DNA of 36,244 nt from a virus, in the IMG/VR virus record IMGVR_UViG_3300032308_000783, positions 1-36,244 of that record, one strand, 5' to 3'. Positions 13,629-24,179 of this stretch are shown here, in pieces. Within the stretch, counting starts at the first letter, position 1, and each line of letters begins with the position of its first letter. The notes beneath the pieces were generated by a model, which searched no databases, had not been told where the DNA came from, and worked only from the letters and a program-made list of their open reading frames with translations. A program made the translations under genes and the position numbers.

Positions 13629-16600
13629 TTATCTTCTGTAGTTTGTCACTGTCAAACTGTAACCGCCAGAACCAATTTGAACAAAGTTTTGTGTAGGAGC
13701 AACGTTGCTTGAAACGTTAATATAAGCACCCCATACCCACAAATAAGTTACTGTTGCTGGAGCGGTTACTGTAAAAATATCAATGATTCCCACTTCATTC
13801 AATCTATAAGGCAATATTGTTTGTGTGCTGGTTATTGGTCCGCCAGTGTATCCTGTAGCGGCTGGAGTTGTTATAAATGATCCTGGTACTTGAGTGTTAA
13901 CACCACCAACACTACGAATTAAAAATCCGTACATTTGTGGAGCAATAGTTGTTCCACCATTGGCAGTGGTAGTTCCCCATACATCTATATATCCACTGAT
14001 CACATTGGTAACATTATTAGTAGTAGCACTAATACTGGTACTGTCAACAACCACATTGACAGTTTGGTAATAATACCAAGTACCGTCATATCCAGCATAA
14101 CCTATTGAAGGAGTTAGAATGGTATATCCTGTGCCCGCTCTGCCAGAAGTTGCTGTAGCAGAGTTAGGAACCATTGTGGTTGTTTGAACAGTATTGGCTT
14201 GTAAGTTGCCTGCTGTGACCAAACCAGCCACAGCCAAGTTACCACCAATTACTGCATTGTTACCAATGTTCAAGTTGTTGCCAATAGCAACACTACTGCC
14301 AATAATGGCATTGTTGCCCACTGTTAGGTTGTTGCCAATCACAGCATTGTTGCCAACACCAAAACTGTCTCCAACCACGGCATTGTTGCCAACCAGCAAG
14401 TTGTTGCCAATGGTGGCATTTGTTCCTACGTTTAGGTTGGCACCTATTTGTGCATTGGTTCCAACAGTCAAGTTGTTGCCAATGGCTAAACTACTACCAA
14501 TGATAGCATTGTTGCCTACTGTCAAATTGTTGCCAATCACAGCAATATTGCCTACTCCAAAGTTGTTGCCAACTAGAGCATTGTTACCAATACTTAGGTT
14601 GTTGCCAATAATGGCATTTGTGCCCACATTTAGGTTGGCACCAATTTGTGCATTTAGGCCTACCAATAGGTTGTTGCCAACCAAGGCATTGTTACCAATA
14701 GCCAAACTGTTACCAATTACTGCATTGTTGCCCACTGTCAGGTTGTTGCCAATGCTGGTGTTGCCTGCCATGCGGGCATCACCTGAGGATGCTTGCATCC
14801 AGAAACCAGGACTGTTGAAATCTCCAACTACACCAAGTCCACCACGCAAGTTTAAGGTATAAACATCATTGGCGTTTAGGGCTGTGGCATTTACTGAGCC
14901 TGTGACAAACACGTTGCCAGAGATAACTTGACCATTTACCTGAGTCCATACGTTGGCTGTGGCATTGTATTCTTTTACTACTATGGTATTGGTTGGTGTG
15001 TACACAAACTGTGCCACGTCACCTGTGATAGGAGCATAACCAGTACCAATTGGAAGTGCCACGTTGGCACGATTGGCCGCAAATGAATATGTGTATTCAC
15101 CTGTGGTATAACTGGTAGGATCACTAGCAGTGGCCACATAAGCCATTGGAACAAATCCACGTGGACCTGTGTCACCCATAAAGCCACTGGATTGAATAGT
15201 GTCTTGCCAGGCCAGTGTACTTACTGTGGCATTGGCATTGGTTGTAAATGCCAATGTTGCTGAACTATAAACTGTTTCAGTTGGAGTTGGAGTTTGATTA
15301 TTCAACAAGGTCCAAGTGGCAATTTGTGGTGGATTGGCAATGGTATTATGTTTGCGAATAATTAATGCACCAGTACCACCATAGGTATTGTATCCGTTGT
15401 TGAGACGGGCAGGCCCACTTGGATTATAATTATAATGTAAATTGTATGATGATACAGCACGGGAAGTTGCTCCACCACCAGATCCAGTACCAAACGCACC
15501 CCATTGTATTTGTACACTAGGATCAAATCCATATGCGTTATATGTAGGATTAAGTTGTAAAGGATAATATGGATTTGTAGGAAAGTTTAATAAAACTTGT
15601 CCTTGCCCAGAAGCCAGTTGATTAGGACCTTTATTACCAAGGCCACCAGCACTTGCTGTTGGAGGTGGACTATAGAATGTGTTGGTGCTGTTTATTAATG
15701 CACCACCACCGCCACCAAAATAAGCCACATTGGCACCTGACCAAGGAGCACCATTGGGCCAAGTATAGGTGCCTGACATTTGACCAAGCCAGGTTATTTC
15801 TCTCCAAGGATCAGCAAAACCTGCGCCACCATTGTATGGAGTATATGAATTTGTATAGGCTGGATATGGTGCACCACCAATGATACCAACACCATCAACC
15901 ATGGCATTACTACCAAATGATCCCAAACGATTAGGATCAGGAATTGTTACACCTGGCGCATTAAATGATGAATTAAATGGAGCAGTCCATGTTCCACCTG
16001 GCCCAGTTAACGTAGTACTTACACCTGCACCGTGATATACCTGATAAGTACCCACTGGTAATGCCACATTACTTGCAACTAAAATATTACCAGCACGGCC
16101 AGGAGTATATGTACCACTACCAGTTGGATTAACGTTGCCATCACTACCTGCAGCAATCAACATTAGATCAACATAAGCAGTATTGCCAGAGACAGTAAAA
16201 GTATCTAAATAGACGTTACCAGTACTGTAGTTAATTCCACCTGTGCCTGTATAATATCCATAACTACTCAATACATTACCAACTGTATAGGTATTAGCAA
16301 ATATAGTATAGTAAGTATTGCTAATACTTGGATATGTAACATTACTCACTGTGTTGGTATAAATTTTAACTATGTTATTGTTATATTTTGTGTTAAATGT
16401 AATGGTACTTGCTGGCAATACATATGGAGTATAAATGTAGTTTGGATCTAATGGCGGAGTACCTGTGCCTGTTGCAAAGTTCCAACTACCAGAATTGACT
16501 AAAGGTGTGTTTGGAAAAAAGTTTGTTAAAGTATATGCATTGAAATCAAAAGTGCTGATACCATCAGTACCAGGTGCGCCATTGGCTCCAGTAGCACCTG

Positions 16601-17330
16601 TAGCGCCATTGGCGCCATTGGCTGTAAATAGTGTGGGGAATGTCCACACTTTGCTTGGTGCCACTACAAAATCTTGACTGCTTTGGAAAGTATTCTGACT
16701 GGTGAATACAAATGTATTACCATCAGCAGGAGGAGTGTTGGCTGACCATCCCACTGGTGGATTTAAAAATAAATTTCCAAAATTGTATGTACCACCTGTT
16801 GGTGTTGCAGGAGTTACATTACCACGACGAAACACAGTTGCGGTAAAGATTGTTTGTGTTGAAGTTACGTCATCCAGGTTGATAGGAACAGTATCTTGTA
16901 CAGAGCGGAAATAGTAGCCAGGACTGGTTGTGTTCACGTTGAAGAATATCTGACGTCCGCCAAGTGTTTGATAAAACAAACTTTTGGTTGTGCCAAAACC
17001 GCCACCTGACACCTGGGTCCATTGATAATCAGCAGGATTGGTATTGAACACATTGGCTGTGGTATTTTGAATACCATAGTACAGTTTGTTGGCACTATTG
17101 CTACTGAAACTACCACCAGTGGCAGTATTGGCATAGGCCACATTCATGTACTGATACAGATAGGCCACAGTGGTGCCCTGTGTGCTGATCACACCAGTGG
17201 TCACGTTGGCAGTCAACACATTGGCAGTATTGGCACCAGTACCGCCTTGACCCAAGTTACTTAGAACATAGTTTAAGGCTGATACTTTGTCTTCATCACT
17301 GCTGTTTGAATCTAATGCAAATGTGCTCAT
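13629..17330 (-). CDS. Large tail fibre/adhesin with hexapeptide-repeat shaft (1233 aa)
   Basis: A 1233-residue fibre. The N-terminus (about 1-235) has beta-rich modules (WTQVSGGGFGTTKSLFYQT, PPVGWSANTPPADG) typical of marine phage fibres. A short collagen-like piece lies near 236-255 ([17 protein letters not shown]). A glycine-rich adhesin-like domain follows (about 390-690), ending GGTGALIIRKHNT. At about 857-1036 roughly thirty six-residue repeats of the form N-(A/L)-x-(I/V)-G-(N/x) should build a beta-helical or trimeric shaft. The C-terminal part (about 1040-1233) is probably the tip. Its ATG overlaps the stop of the gp10-like gene, and a fibre chaperone gene follows. Role: host recognition. 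Confidence 0.8.
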   Translation of the reverse strand: MSTFALDSNSSDEDKVSALNYVLSNLGQGGTGANTANVLTANVTTGVISTQGTTVAYLYQYMNVAYANTATGGSFSSNSANKLYYGIQNTTANVFNTNPADYQWTQVSGGGFGTTKSLFYQTLGGRQIFFNVNTTSPGYYFRSVQDTVPINLDDVTSTQTIFTATVFRRGNVTPATPTGGTYNFGNLFLNPPVGWSANTPPADGNTFVFTSQNTFQSSQDFVVAPSKVWTFPTLFTANGANGATGATGANGAPGTDGISTFDFNAYTLTNFFPNTPLVNSGSWNFATGTGTPPLDPNYIYTPYVLPASTITFNTKYNNNIVKIYTNTVSNVTYPSISNTYYTIFANTYTVGNVLSSYGYYTGTGGINYSTGNVYLDTFTVSGNTAYVDLMLIAAGSDGNVNPTGSGTYTPGRAGNILVASNVALPVGTYQVYHGAGVSTTLTGPGGTWTAPFNSSFNAPGVTIPDPNRLGSFGSNAMVDGVGIIGGAPYPAYTNSYTPYNGGAGFADPWREITWLGQMSGTYTWPNGAPWSGANVAYFGGGGGALINSTNTFYSPPPTASAGGLGNKGPNQLASGQGQVLLNFPTNPYYPLQLNPTYNAYGFDPSVQIQWGAFGTGSGGGATSRAVSSYNLHYNYNPSGPARLNNGYNTYGGTGALIIRKHNTIANPPQIATWTLLNNQTPTPTETVYSSATLAFTTNANATVSTLAWQDTIQSSGFMGDTGPRGFVPMAYVATASDPTSYTTGEYTYSFAANRANVALPIGTGYAPITGDVAQFVYTPTNTIVVKEYNATANVWTQVNGQVISGNVFVTGSVNATALNANDVYTLNLRGGLGVVGDFNSPGFWMQASSGDARMAGNTSIGNNLTVGNNAVIGNSLAIGNNALVGNNLLVGLNAQIGANLNVGTNAIIGNNLSIGNNALVGNNFGVGNIAVIGNNLTVGNNAIIGSSLAIGNNLTVGTNAQIGANLNVGTNATIGNNLLVGNNAVVGDSFGVGNNAVIGNNLTVGNNAIIGSSVAIGNNLNIGNNAVIGGNLAVAGLVTAGNLQANTVQTTTMVPNSATATSGRAGTGYTILTPSIGYAGYDGTWYYYQTVNVVVDSTSISATTNNVTNVISGYIDVWGTTTANGGTTIAPQMYGFLIRSVGGVNTQVPGSFITTPAATGYTGGPITSTQTILPYRLNEVGIIDIFTVTAPATVTYLWVWGAYINVSSNVAPTQNFVQIGSGGYSLTVTNYRR
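14222..14760. repeat. 18-bp degenerate repeat array in the fibre gene
   Basis: About thirty 18-base units of the type TTGTTGCCAATGGTGGCA encode the hexapeptide shaft. They are degenerate at third positions but similar enough to allow slippage or recombination. Confidence 0.8.
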
Positions 17331-18964
17331 TAACGAGTATCCTGTACTATTGTGATCTGCCAGTTGGCTGCTGTGATTTGCCAGTTGCTAACTGCGGTAT
17401 TGGCACCAACTTTTAACGTTGTCACACGTGCCTCATTTTGATCAATCTGCACCCAAGGATCATTGGTATCAATAGGCATGACTTCTGTGGGTTTGAATGT
17501 GGGAGTAGAATCCACGCTGTTAGCACCACCAATGGTAATTTCAACATTGCCTGTGCCGTACACTTCAGGTAACACACGATGCACTTGTACACTGGCTGAG
17601 TATGGTTGACCAAAACTGATATTGTTGCGTTGAAACAAACTGTTGATTGCAGTATTGCTCAAGAAACTGGTTCCTGTGTCTTTTTGCACTAGGTTAGCAT
17701 TGGCAGTAAAAGTTGAATACACAACACCACGTGTGGCAATGTTGATATTGCCTGACACATATCTTGGTGCTTCTGTTGCCTGTGTTGCTAGGGTAACCTG
17801 ACGTGGTGCTTGCCAGGCATCTAGGTCATAACGATAAGCCAACATCTGATTGCATTGACCAGTTGAAGTCAAATCTGGATAATAGATTTCAATCTGATAT
17901 TTGGCTGAGTTGTGTTGCATAAACAGTTGATTGGTATACAAAGGATTTAGATTACTATAGAAATAATCTTTTACACGTTGATTGCCAATGGGTTTGAATG
18001 TGCCGCCATCAAATGACCAAATGTCTCTGGCATCTAGACCAAATACTGTATTGTCCACGTTTGACCAACAGTTTTCATTCAGTAGACCACGACCTTGGTT
18101 GATCAGTTTGAGACCAAACGCAGGCACAGTACTTGATTGGTAAGCAATAGGACTCATTACACATGTGTCCCAATAACTGCAAATATAAAAGTTACCATTG
18201 AGTGGAAAGCCATCTGTGATAGGACCACGCACTGGTAATTCAACTTCGTTGGCCACGTTGGTCACTGTGGGAGCCCATGTTTCTGGACCTGCATTGAGAC
18301 CAAAGTTTTGACTCCAACGAATAGTGGTTGGAAGTTGTTGTACTGTGCCACCACCAGGAACCACGTTGGCATTGATGTCACCAACTAGATTGCCAGCAAC
18401 CAACAATGAACCCAAATTTGGACTGTTGTACACACGAACAAAGCCGCAGGTCAAACTGCTGTAGAGTGGAACTATGTTGCCAGAAATGTTGAATCCAACA
18501 TCGTAGTTCCAATCATAGTTGTCTGGGCCATTGTCATACAGGCGTATTTGACCATATGAGCCTGGTTCAAAATACATGGGTGGATTGATCTGATCATTCA
18601 AGAACAACACAGTACCATTCCATGAATCTGTGATCACTGTGCTGGTGCTGTAACCTGCAAATGTGCCCACACTGGGAGTAATGTCTGTTCTACCACCTGC
18701 TTGGTTGATTTGATACCATTTGCCTTGACTGGTGGCCACAATAAAATAGTATATGCCATCACTGCCAAATCCTGATGTGATAAAAATTTGATTGCCAGGA
18801 ACTTGAGTCAATATGTATTGATCACCTGCCACACTATTGACACCACGTGTGTTGGTTTCAATGTTTTGTCCAGCATTGTATTCGTTAGCACCCAGGGCAC
18901 TTGAAGGCACATCTGGTGTGAAACTCATATTGGTAAAAGGTGTTTTTACTGGATTGACTGCCAT
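17330..18964 (-). CDS. P22 gp10-like tail/stabilisation protein (544 aa)
   Basis: A 544-residue protein resembling the packaged-DNA stabilisation/tail proteins of P22-like and other short-tailed phages (gp10 type), which sit below the portal as adaptor or nozzle. Beta-propeller-like repeats are seen throughout. The most telling segment is ENCWSNVDNTVFGLDARDI followed by WSFDGGTFKPIGNQRVKDYF (about 299-337), a recurrent signature of this group. Its length is usual for such proteins. It lies between the adhesin and large fibre genes. The ATG is 26 bases after the preceding stop. Confidence 0.75.
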   Translation of the reverse strand: MAVNPVKTPFTNMSFTPDVPSSALGANEYNAGQNIETNTRGVNSVAGDQYILTQVPGNQIFITSGFGSDGIYYFIVATSQGKWYQINQAGGRTDITPSVGTFAGYSTSTVITDSWNGTVLFLNDQINPPMYFEPGSYGQIRLYDNGPDNYDWNYDVGFNISGNIVPLYSSLTCGFVRVYNSPNLGSLLVAGNLVGDINANVVPGGGTVQQLPTTIRWSQNFGLNAGPETWAPTVTNVANEVELPVRGPITDGFPLNGNFYICSYWDTCVMSPIAYQSSTVPAFGLKLINQGRGLLNENCWSNVDNTVFGLDARDIWSFDGGTFKPIGNQRVKDYFYSNLNPLYTNQLFMQHNSAKYQIEIYYPDLTSTGQCNQMLAYRYDLDAWQAPRQVTLATQATEAPRYVSGNINIATRGVVYSTFTANANLVQKDTGTSFLSNTAINSLFQRNNISFGQPYSASVQVHRVLPEVYGTGNVEITIGGANSVDSTPTFKPTEVMPIDTNDPWVQIDQNEARVTTLKVGANTAVSNWQITAANWQITIVQDTR

Positions 18965-18990
18965 ATTGATCTGTTCCTAATTTTTATCAA

Positions 18991-19869
18991 TTAATAAGAA
19001 AGGTATTTAATAACTATTATACCTGTTTGTCCACTGGTGGCGCTGACAATCTGACTTTGTCCATTACCAGTTCCGCCTGCTCCACCTGAACCAACTGCTG
19101 TAGGAGCATATCCACCGTGTAGACCAGCACTGATTCCTAACGAGGTAGCAGTACTTGAACTTGGATTGCCAGCGCCACCACCACCTTCAGCGTAGGCCAC
19201 ATTGGCTCCTGTTATTCTACTAAAATATCTTGCGCCACCGTTGCGTAATGTTGCTGTAGGAACGTCCCAGTTACTACTGCCGTTATATGTGAAACCTGCT
19301 CCTGATCCACCTCCACCACCACCTGCACTATATTCTACAGTACTACTAGTACCACCTATACTGGCAGCACCACCTGAAAAACCTTGTCCTGAAGTGCCAG
19401 CACTACCTGCTGTGGTGGTTCCTGTACTGGCTGTCCAACCGCCGCCTCCAGACCCGCCAATGGCACCATTGTCATCATTGGGATTACCACCATAACCACC
19501 ACCAGTGGCAGTTAGTCCTGATACACCAGTGCCTGTGATAGAACTGTTGTCACCATTTGTTGGATTGATTAATGTTGTTCCACTCCAAGAAGCGCCAGAA
19601 CCACCAAAACCCACTGTAATAGTATATGTGGTGCCAGGTGTAATATTGCTTAAAGTTGCGGCAAGTACACCGCCAGCACCACCTCCACCACCCAAACTAA
19701 AATTGGATTGACTATAAGTACCTGAACCACCACCACCTCCACCACCAACAATTAATATTTCAACAGGTGCGGTAATAGTGGCTGGAGCAGTCCAGGTAGT
19801 GCTTGATGTAAATGTTTGTACAGTATATGTCGCTGAATCAAACTGCATCTGCTTCATTGCGCCAAACAT
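18991..19869 (-). CDS. Glycine-rich adhesin (292 aa)
   Basis: A 292-residue protein with repeated Gly runs (IVGGGGGGGSG near 39-49, GGGGGAGG, SAGGGGGGSG and others), an N-terminal TFTSSTTWTAPATITAP strand, and the ending GIIVIKYLSY. This pattern is that of glycine-rich phage adhesins, in which poly-Gly II helices pack together and intervening loops bind the host. Its ATG overlaps the stop of the collagen-like fibre gene (TAATG), so it is likely made in step with that fibre and caps it. The loops between Gly blocks are the expected host-range determinants. Confidence 0.78.
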   Translation of the reverse strand: MFGAMKQMQFDSATYTVQTFTSSTTWTAPATITAPVEILIVGGGGGGGSGTYSQSNFSLGGGGGAGGVLAATLSNITPGTTYTITVGFGGSGASWSGTTLINPTNGDNSSITGTGVSGLTATGGGYGGNPNDDNGAIGGSGGGGWTASTGTTTAGSAGTSGQGFSGGAASIGGTSSTVEYSAGGGGGGSGAGFTYNGSSNWDVPTATLRNGGARYFSRITGANVAYAEGGGGAGNPSSSTATSLGISAGLHGGYAPTAVGSGGAGGTGNGQSQIVSATSGQTGIIVIKYLSY

Positions 19870-22800
19870 TATGCATATCCTTTGACCAGACTGGCATAAA
19901 ACGTGGTACCATTGGGTGTAAAGATATTAATGATATCTACTGCATTGGCCGCAGTACTCAAGGTCTTGCTACCACCTGCATACAACAAGTTACTGGTCAA
20001 CAAACGGTTGCCTGTGGCATCCTGTGTAACAATCAAGGTCACACTTGATCCTGCACTGGCTCCACCAATGTTGTCACTATTGAGTGTGATATCTCCAGTG
20101 GCTGTTACTGTGTACACAGGTGCCTGTTGCACATTTAGGCTCAATGCTCCTGTTGTGGCTGATGTAGCCAAAACCTTTTCACGATAAGTGATGAATTGAC
20201 CTGTCATAGACACGTTGCTGGTCATAGACACGTTACCAAAGTTGTTTACTGGACCTGAGGTTTGTATTGTGGTATTGGTGTCTTCATTAAGAACAGCAAA
20301 ACGACCTAGGATAGGATTGCTGGCTGCACCTACTAGACCTGAACCTGCCCAACCGTTATATGTGTGCAATCCCACTGCATATTGTACTGTTAGGTTTGAA
20401 CTGAATCCTGTAACGAATGGTGTCAATCCACGTGCATATACCACGTTGGCTCTACCGCCTGTGCCTGCTGTGCTTTGTAAGGTTAAGAAAGTCAACTGGC
20501 CAGTGGCATATTGAATGTTGGCAGTTGTGCCAACTGCTGGAGTAACAAACACACCATTGGTGGCTCCAGCGACACCGCCAACACTACCACCACCATTGAT
20601 GCTGACAAAATTACTACCACCTGTCAATGTTGAAGCATTTTGACTGGTTGTGGTCATGGTGCCCCAGGTTATGCCACGTATGTTGGCATCTAAAGCGGCA
20701 GTAAAAGCACGTACACGATCAGTATTGCTCATGCTGTTGGCTGTGACTGGCACTACACCCATCACAACTGCGGAACCCACAGTATTGCGATTTTGTGAGC
20801 CAAAGCCATAACCTGATTGTAGGGCAATGTTACTGCTTTGAGCAAAGCCAATCACTTGACCTGACTGTGATACTATGGTGGCACCACCTGGTGTGGCATT
20901 GGCCAAGGGTGGCTGTTGTAATTGCTCATTGGTGTAGGTTGGATTGTGTACAAAGTAGTTGGCAAAGTCATTGCCTGGTATTGTAAAATCTGGTGTGCTT
21001 AAAGGGAAAGCATTGGCAAATATACGTTCGTTTACGGAATCATACAAGATGTTGCCTGCCAAGTTGCCTGAGAAACTAGCACCACCTCCACCTGTTTGTG
21101 CTACCCATTGTGTGTTGTAATCTGTTGAATCAATTTTGGCCAACACTTGTCCTGCAGTACCACCAACTGGCACGCCTGCACCTGTTACACCAGTGGCACC
21201 AGTTGCGCCTACGTTGCCTTGCGTGCCTTGCGGCCCTGTAGCACCCGTGGGTCCTGTGGCACCAACATCACCCTGAGGTCCTGTTGCTCCAGTTGCGCCT
21301 GCATTGCCTTGCGGACCAGTTGCACCTGTGTTGCCTTGTACACCCTGTGGTCCTGTAGCGCCAGTGGCGCCTGTATCTCCTGTAACACCAGTTGCACCAG
21401 CAGGTCCAGTTGCTCCTGTAACGCCTGTTGCGCCAGTGGCACCTACGTTACCTGTTATGCCTTGTGGTCCTGTAGCACCAGTGGCACCCGCATCTCCTTG
21501 AATACCCTGTGGTCCTGTAGCACCTGTTAGGCCAGTTGCACCTGTAGGTCCTGTTGCCCCTTCTGGGCCAGTTGCTCCTGTAACACCTGTAGCACCAGTT
21601 AAACCAGTGGCTCCAGTTAAGCCCACATTACCTTGAATGCCTTGTGGTCCTGTTGCGCCTGTTGCACCTGAGGCTCCAGTAGCACCCTCTGGACCAGTTG
21701 CACCAGTAATGCCTGTGGCACCAGTAGCACCCACATTTCCTTGAATGCCTTGTGGCCCTGTTGCTCCTTCTAGGCCAGTTGCACCAGTAATGCCTGTGGC
21801 ACCAGTAGCACCCACATTTCCTTGAATGCCTTGTGGCCCTGTTGCTCCAGTGGCTCCTTCTGGGCCTGTAGCACCTACTACACCACTTGCACCAGTTGCT
21901 CCTACAGGGCCAGTTGCTCCTGTATCTCCTGTAATACCAGTTGCACCTACTGGGCCAGTGGCTCCTGTGATACCAGTTGCTCCTGTGGCACCCACATTTC
22001 CTTGAATACCTGTAGCGCCAACATCACCCTGAGGTCCTGTTGCACCTGTATTGCCAGTTACACCAGTGGCACCAGTTGGGCCTGTTGCTCCTTCTGGTCC
22101 TGTTGCGCCTGTAATACCAGTGGCTCCTGTGGCTCCAACGTTGCCTGTAATACCTGTAGCGCCTGTTGCACCTACGGGTCCTGTTGCTCCTGTGGCTCCT
22201 GTGGCACCTGCTGGGCCTACAATAGTACCAATGTTGGTCCAGGTACCTGAATTTAATACCCAAAGATCGCCTGTGGCAAGATCAATAACACCGTTGCCGC
22301 TTACAGCACTTGGAAAGGCTGTGTTTAATGTTGTTTGTGGATTGTTTGGTGGATTTACATTGACGTCTGGTACACTACCAATAATGGTTACTGATGTTCC
22401 TTGTGGTCCAGTAGCGCCAGTAGCGCCTGTAGCACCTGATGCTCCTGTAAGGCCTGTTGCACCTGTGGCTCCCACTGGTCCTGTTGCACCTTCTGGGCCA
22501 GTTGCACCTGTAATACCAGTTGCTCCTGATGCACCTACGTTACCTGTTATGCCTTGTGGTCCTGTTGCTCCAACGTTACCTTGTGGTCCTGTTGCTCCAA
22601 CATCTCCTTGTGGTCCTGTTGCGCCTGTAACGCCTGTGGCTCCTGTAGGTCCTGTTGCCCCTTCTGGGCCAGTTGCTCCTGTAACACCTGTAGCACCAGT
22701 TAAACCAGTGGCTCCAGTCAAGCCCACATTACCTTGAATGCCTTGTGGTCCTGTTGCTCCTTCTGGACCAGTTGCTCCAATGGGACCTTGTGGTCCTGTA

Positions 22801-23432
22801 GCACCAGTAGGGCCAGTTGCTCCAGCAGGTCCTGTGGCTCCTTCTGGACCAGTTGCTCCAATGGGACCTTGTGGTCCTGTAGCACCAGTAGGGCCAGTTG
22901 CTCCAGCAGGTCCTGTTGCTCCAGTTGCACCTGTAACGCCTGTAGCGCCAGTTAAACCAGTGGCTCCTGTGGCTCCAATGTTGCCTTGAATACCTTGTGA
23001 TCCTGTAGCACCAGTGGCTCCAGCAACGCCTGATGCACCTGTGGCACCTGCTGGTCCTGTAGCGCCTGTAACGCCTGTGGCACCTGTGGGTCCTGTAGCG
23101 CCAGTTGATCCTGCTGGACCGCTTGCACCAGTAGCACCCACATTTCCTTGTGGTCCTGTAGAACCTATTGGCCCTGTGGCTCCGCTGGCTCCTGCTGGGC
23201 CAGTAGCACCTGTGGGTCCTGTAGCACCAGTAGCACCAGTAGCACCTGTGGCTCCTACTGAGCCAATGGCAAATGCTTGTACCTGTGTGTTACCTGTGGA
23301 CAACGTAAAAGAAACACTGGCATTGTTGGCCAGTAGTAATAATAGTTGTTCAGCACTGGTTAGTACTGCGGTTCTGCCGCTTAAATTGTATAAACCTGTT
23401 GTGTTCGCTACTGCTACATTTCCTAAAGCCAT
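19869..23432 (-). CDS. Collagen-like tail fibre (1187 aa)
   Basis: A 1187-residue fibre. Residues 1-58 form a non-collagen N-terminus that would attach to the tail. Two long Gly-X-Y blocks (about 59-345 and 410-755), mostly [12 protein letters not shown], form a collagen-like triple helix. They are split by a beta module (about 346-409) containing [19 protein letters not shown]. The C-terminal 430 residues are beta-rich, beginning [20 protein letters not shown], and probably trimerise the fibre or bind the next part. AAGGATC lies upstream of the ATG. It is coupled to the glycine-rich adhesin. The DNA contains long internal repeats, so the shaft length may vary between isolates. Confidence 0.88.
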   Translation of the reverse strand: MALGNVAVANTTGLYNLSGRTAVLTSAEQLLLLLANNASVSFTLSTGNTQVQAFAIGSVGATGATGATGATGPTGATGPAGASGATGPIGSTGPQGNVGATGASGPAGSTGATGPTGATGVTGATGPAGATGASGVAGATGATGSQGIQGNIGATGATGLTGATGVTGATGATGPAGATGPTGATGPQGPIGATGPEGATGPAGATGPTGATGPQGPIGATGPEGATGPQGIQGNVGLTGATGLTGATGVTGATGPEGATGPTGATGVTGATGPQGDVGATGPQGNVGATGPQGITGNVGASGATGITGATGPEGATGPVGATGATGLTGASGATGATGATGPQGTSVTIIGSVPDVNVNPPNNPQTTLNTAFPSAVSGNGVIDLATGDLWVLNSGTWTNIGTIVGPAGATGATGATGPVGATGATGITGNVGATGATGITGATGPEGATGPTGATGVTGNTGATGPQGDVGATGIQGNVGATGATGITGATGPVGATGITGDTGATGPVGATGASGVVGATGPEGATGATGPQGIQGNVGATGATGITGATGLEGATGPQGIQGNVGATGATGITGATGPEGATGASGATGATGPQGIQGNVGLTGATGLTGATGVTGATGPEGATGPTGATGLTGATGPQGIQGDAGATGATGPQGITGNVGATGATGVTGATGPAGATGVTGDTGATGATGPQGVQGNTGATGPQGNAGATGATGPQGDVGATGPTGATGPQGTQGNVGATGATGVTGAGVPVGGTAGQVLAKIDSTDYNTQWVAQTGGGGASFSGNLAGNILYDSVNERIFANAFPLSTPDFTIPGNDFANYFVHNPTYTNEQLQQPPLANATPGGATIVSQSGQVIGFAQSSNIALQSGYGFGSQNRNTVGSAVVMGVVPVTANSMSNTDRVRAFTAALDANIRGITWGTMTTTSQNASTLTGGSNFVSINGGGSVGGVAGATNGVFVTPAVGTTANIQYATGQLTFLTLQSTAGTGGRANVVYARGLTPFVTGFSSNLTVQYAVGLHTYNGWAGSGLVGAASNPILGRFAVLNEDTNTTIQTSGPVNNFGNVSMTSNVSMTGQFITYREKVLATSATTGALSLNVQQAPVYTVTATGDITLNSDNIGGASAGSSVTLIVTQDATGNRLLTSNLLYAGGSKTLSTAANAVDIINIFTPNGTTFYASLVKGYA
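21541..21656. repeat. 116-bp repeat, copy A, in the collagen-like gene
   Basis: Matches 22642-22757 in the same orientation with one mismatch. The copies are 1101 bases (367 codons) apart, so recombination between them would delete or add the region including the beta module in frame. Confidence 0.85.
21694..21849. repeat. 81-bp tandem repeat in the collagen-like gene
   Basis: Two nearly identical copies with an 81-base period (27 codons, nine Gly-X-Y triplets). Confidence 0.8.
22642..22757. repeat. 116-bp repeat, copy B, in the collagen-like gene
   Basis: Partner of 21541-21656, with one mismatch. Confidence 0.85.
22761..22921. repeat. 81-bp tandem duplication in the collagen-like gene
   Basis: Two almost exact tandem copies with an 81-base period (start of unit TTCTGGACCAGTTGCTCC at 22761 and 22842). 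It is the same period as at 21694-21849, which implies repeated whole-unit duplication. Confidence 0.85.
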
Positions 23433-23447
23433 CTTAAAGATCCTTGA

Positions 23448-24176
23448 TTATTTTAGACTATAACGTCTTTGATTACGCGGTTGCCAAATACTGGTTAAAC
23501 GAGTATGGCCACCTGACCATTTGCCTTTGTTGTTTTGGTCCTCAACTGTGTCGTAGGCAAGATTGAACTTGGCCAGCCATTTGTCAGCATCTTCACTCAT
23601 TTTGCGTTTGTAGTAGTAGTTGTGCAAGGTACCATACACATAGCCTTCTGGGAATGATTGTAGCACCACGTTGTTTTCAATTGGAATACCTGCACCATCC
23701 AAAGCAAACAACTCTGGGAAGGTGGTGTAATAATACATGTTGATCACAGCGCCTTGACCCAGGGCAGGCAAGAATTGATAAGTCTGACCCACTTCACTGA
23801 ACTTGCCGCGATACACCTGTGGAATGTTTACAGGATTCAAGTACAAGTTTTCAATAAGGCTTTGTGTGATAATGTCACGATCACCAATACGATCATACAC
23901 AATCCAAGGACCTGCATATTGACCGCCATTGCCAGGACTGCCTTGATTGAAAAATATGATAGGGCGATTCATGTCACTTGGAATAGGCACATATCCATTT
24001 ACATCAGCAGTACCTACAGTTGTGTAGGGGTCTGTGCGTAAGGCTGGTAATTCAATGTTACGCAACATCATGTCAGTTAAGAAAATACATTGCTTGATTT
24101 CATCATCGTTGCTGGAACCTGTAAAATCTTTAACATATTCTACCAATGCTGAGGCGTTTGGAATCTGTGTACTCAT
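23448..24176 (-). CDS. Head-completion/tail adaptor protein (242 aa)
   Basis: A 242-residue protein placed between the coat region and the tail fibres. The N-terminal helices (SALVEYVKDFTG, DDEIKQCIFLTDMMLRN), a central beta part and the closing helix (EDADKWLAKFNLAYDTVEDQ) are the layout I associate with adaptor or tail-accessory proteins that join portal and tail (compare P22 gp4). The assignment rests on position, size and general pattern; no diagnostic motif is present. Its ATG lies three bases after the preceding gene's stop. Confidence 0.55.
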   Translation of the reverse strand: MSTQIPNASALVEYVKDFTGSSNDDEIKQCIFLTDMMLRNIELPALRTDPYTTVGTADVNGYVPIPSDMNRPIIFFNQGSPGNGGQYAGPWIVYDRIGDRDIITQSLIENLYLNPVNIPQVYRGKFSEVGQTYQFLPALGQGAVINMYYYTTFPELFALDGAGIPIENNVVLQSFPEGYVYGTLHNYYYKRKMSEDADKWLAKFNLAYDTVEDQNNKGKWSGGHTRLTSIWQPRNQRRYSLK

Positions 24177-24179
24177 AAA

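Noticed and set aside
14194-14862. 222-codon plus-strand open frame opposite the fibre repeats
   Set aside because: It is the complement of the 18-bp repeat array; the absence of stops follows from repetition. No start signal.
22051-22737. Long plus-strand Pro/Val/Ala-rich frame opposite the collagen gene
   Set aside because: Mirror image of GATGPT codons; the low-complexity open frame arises from the repeat on the other strand.
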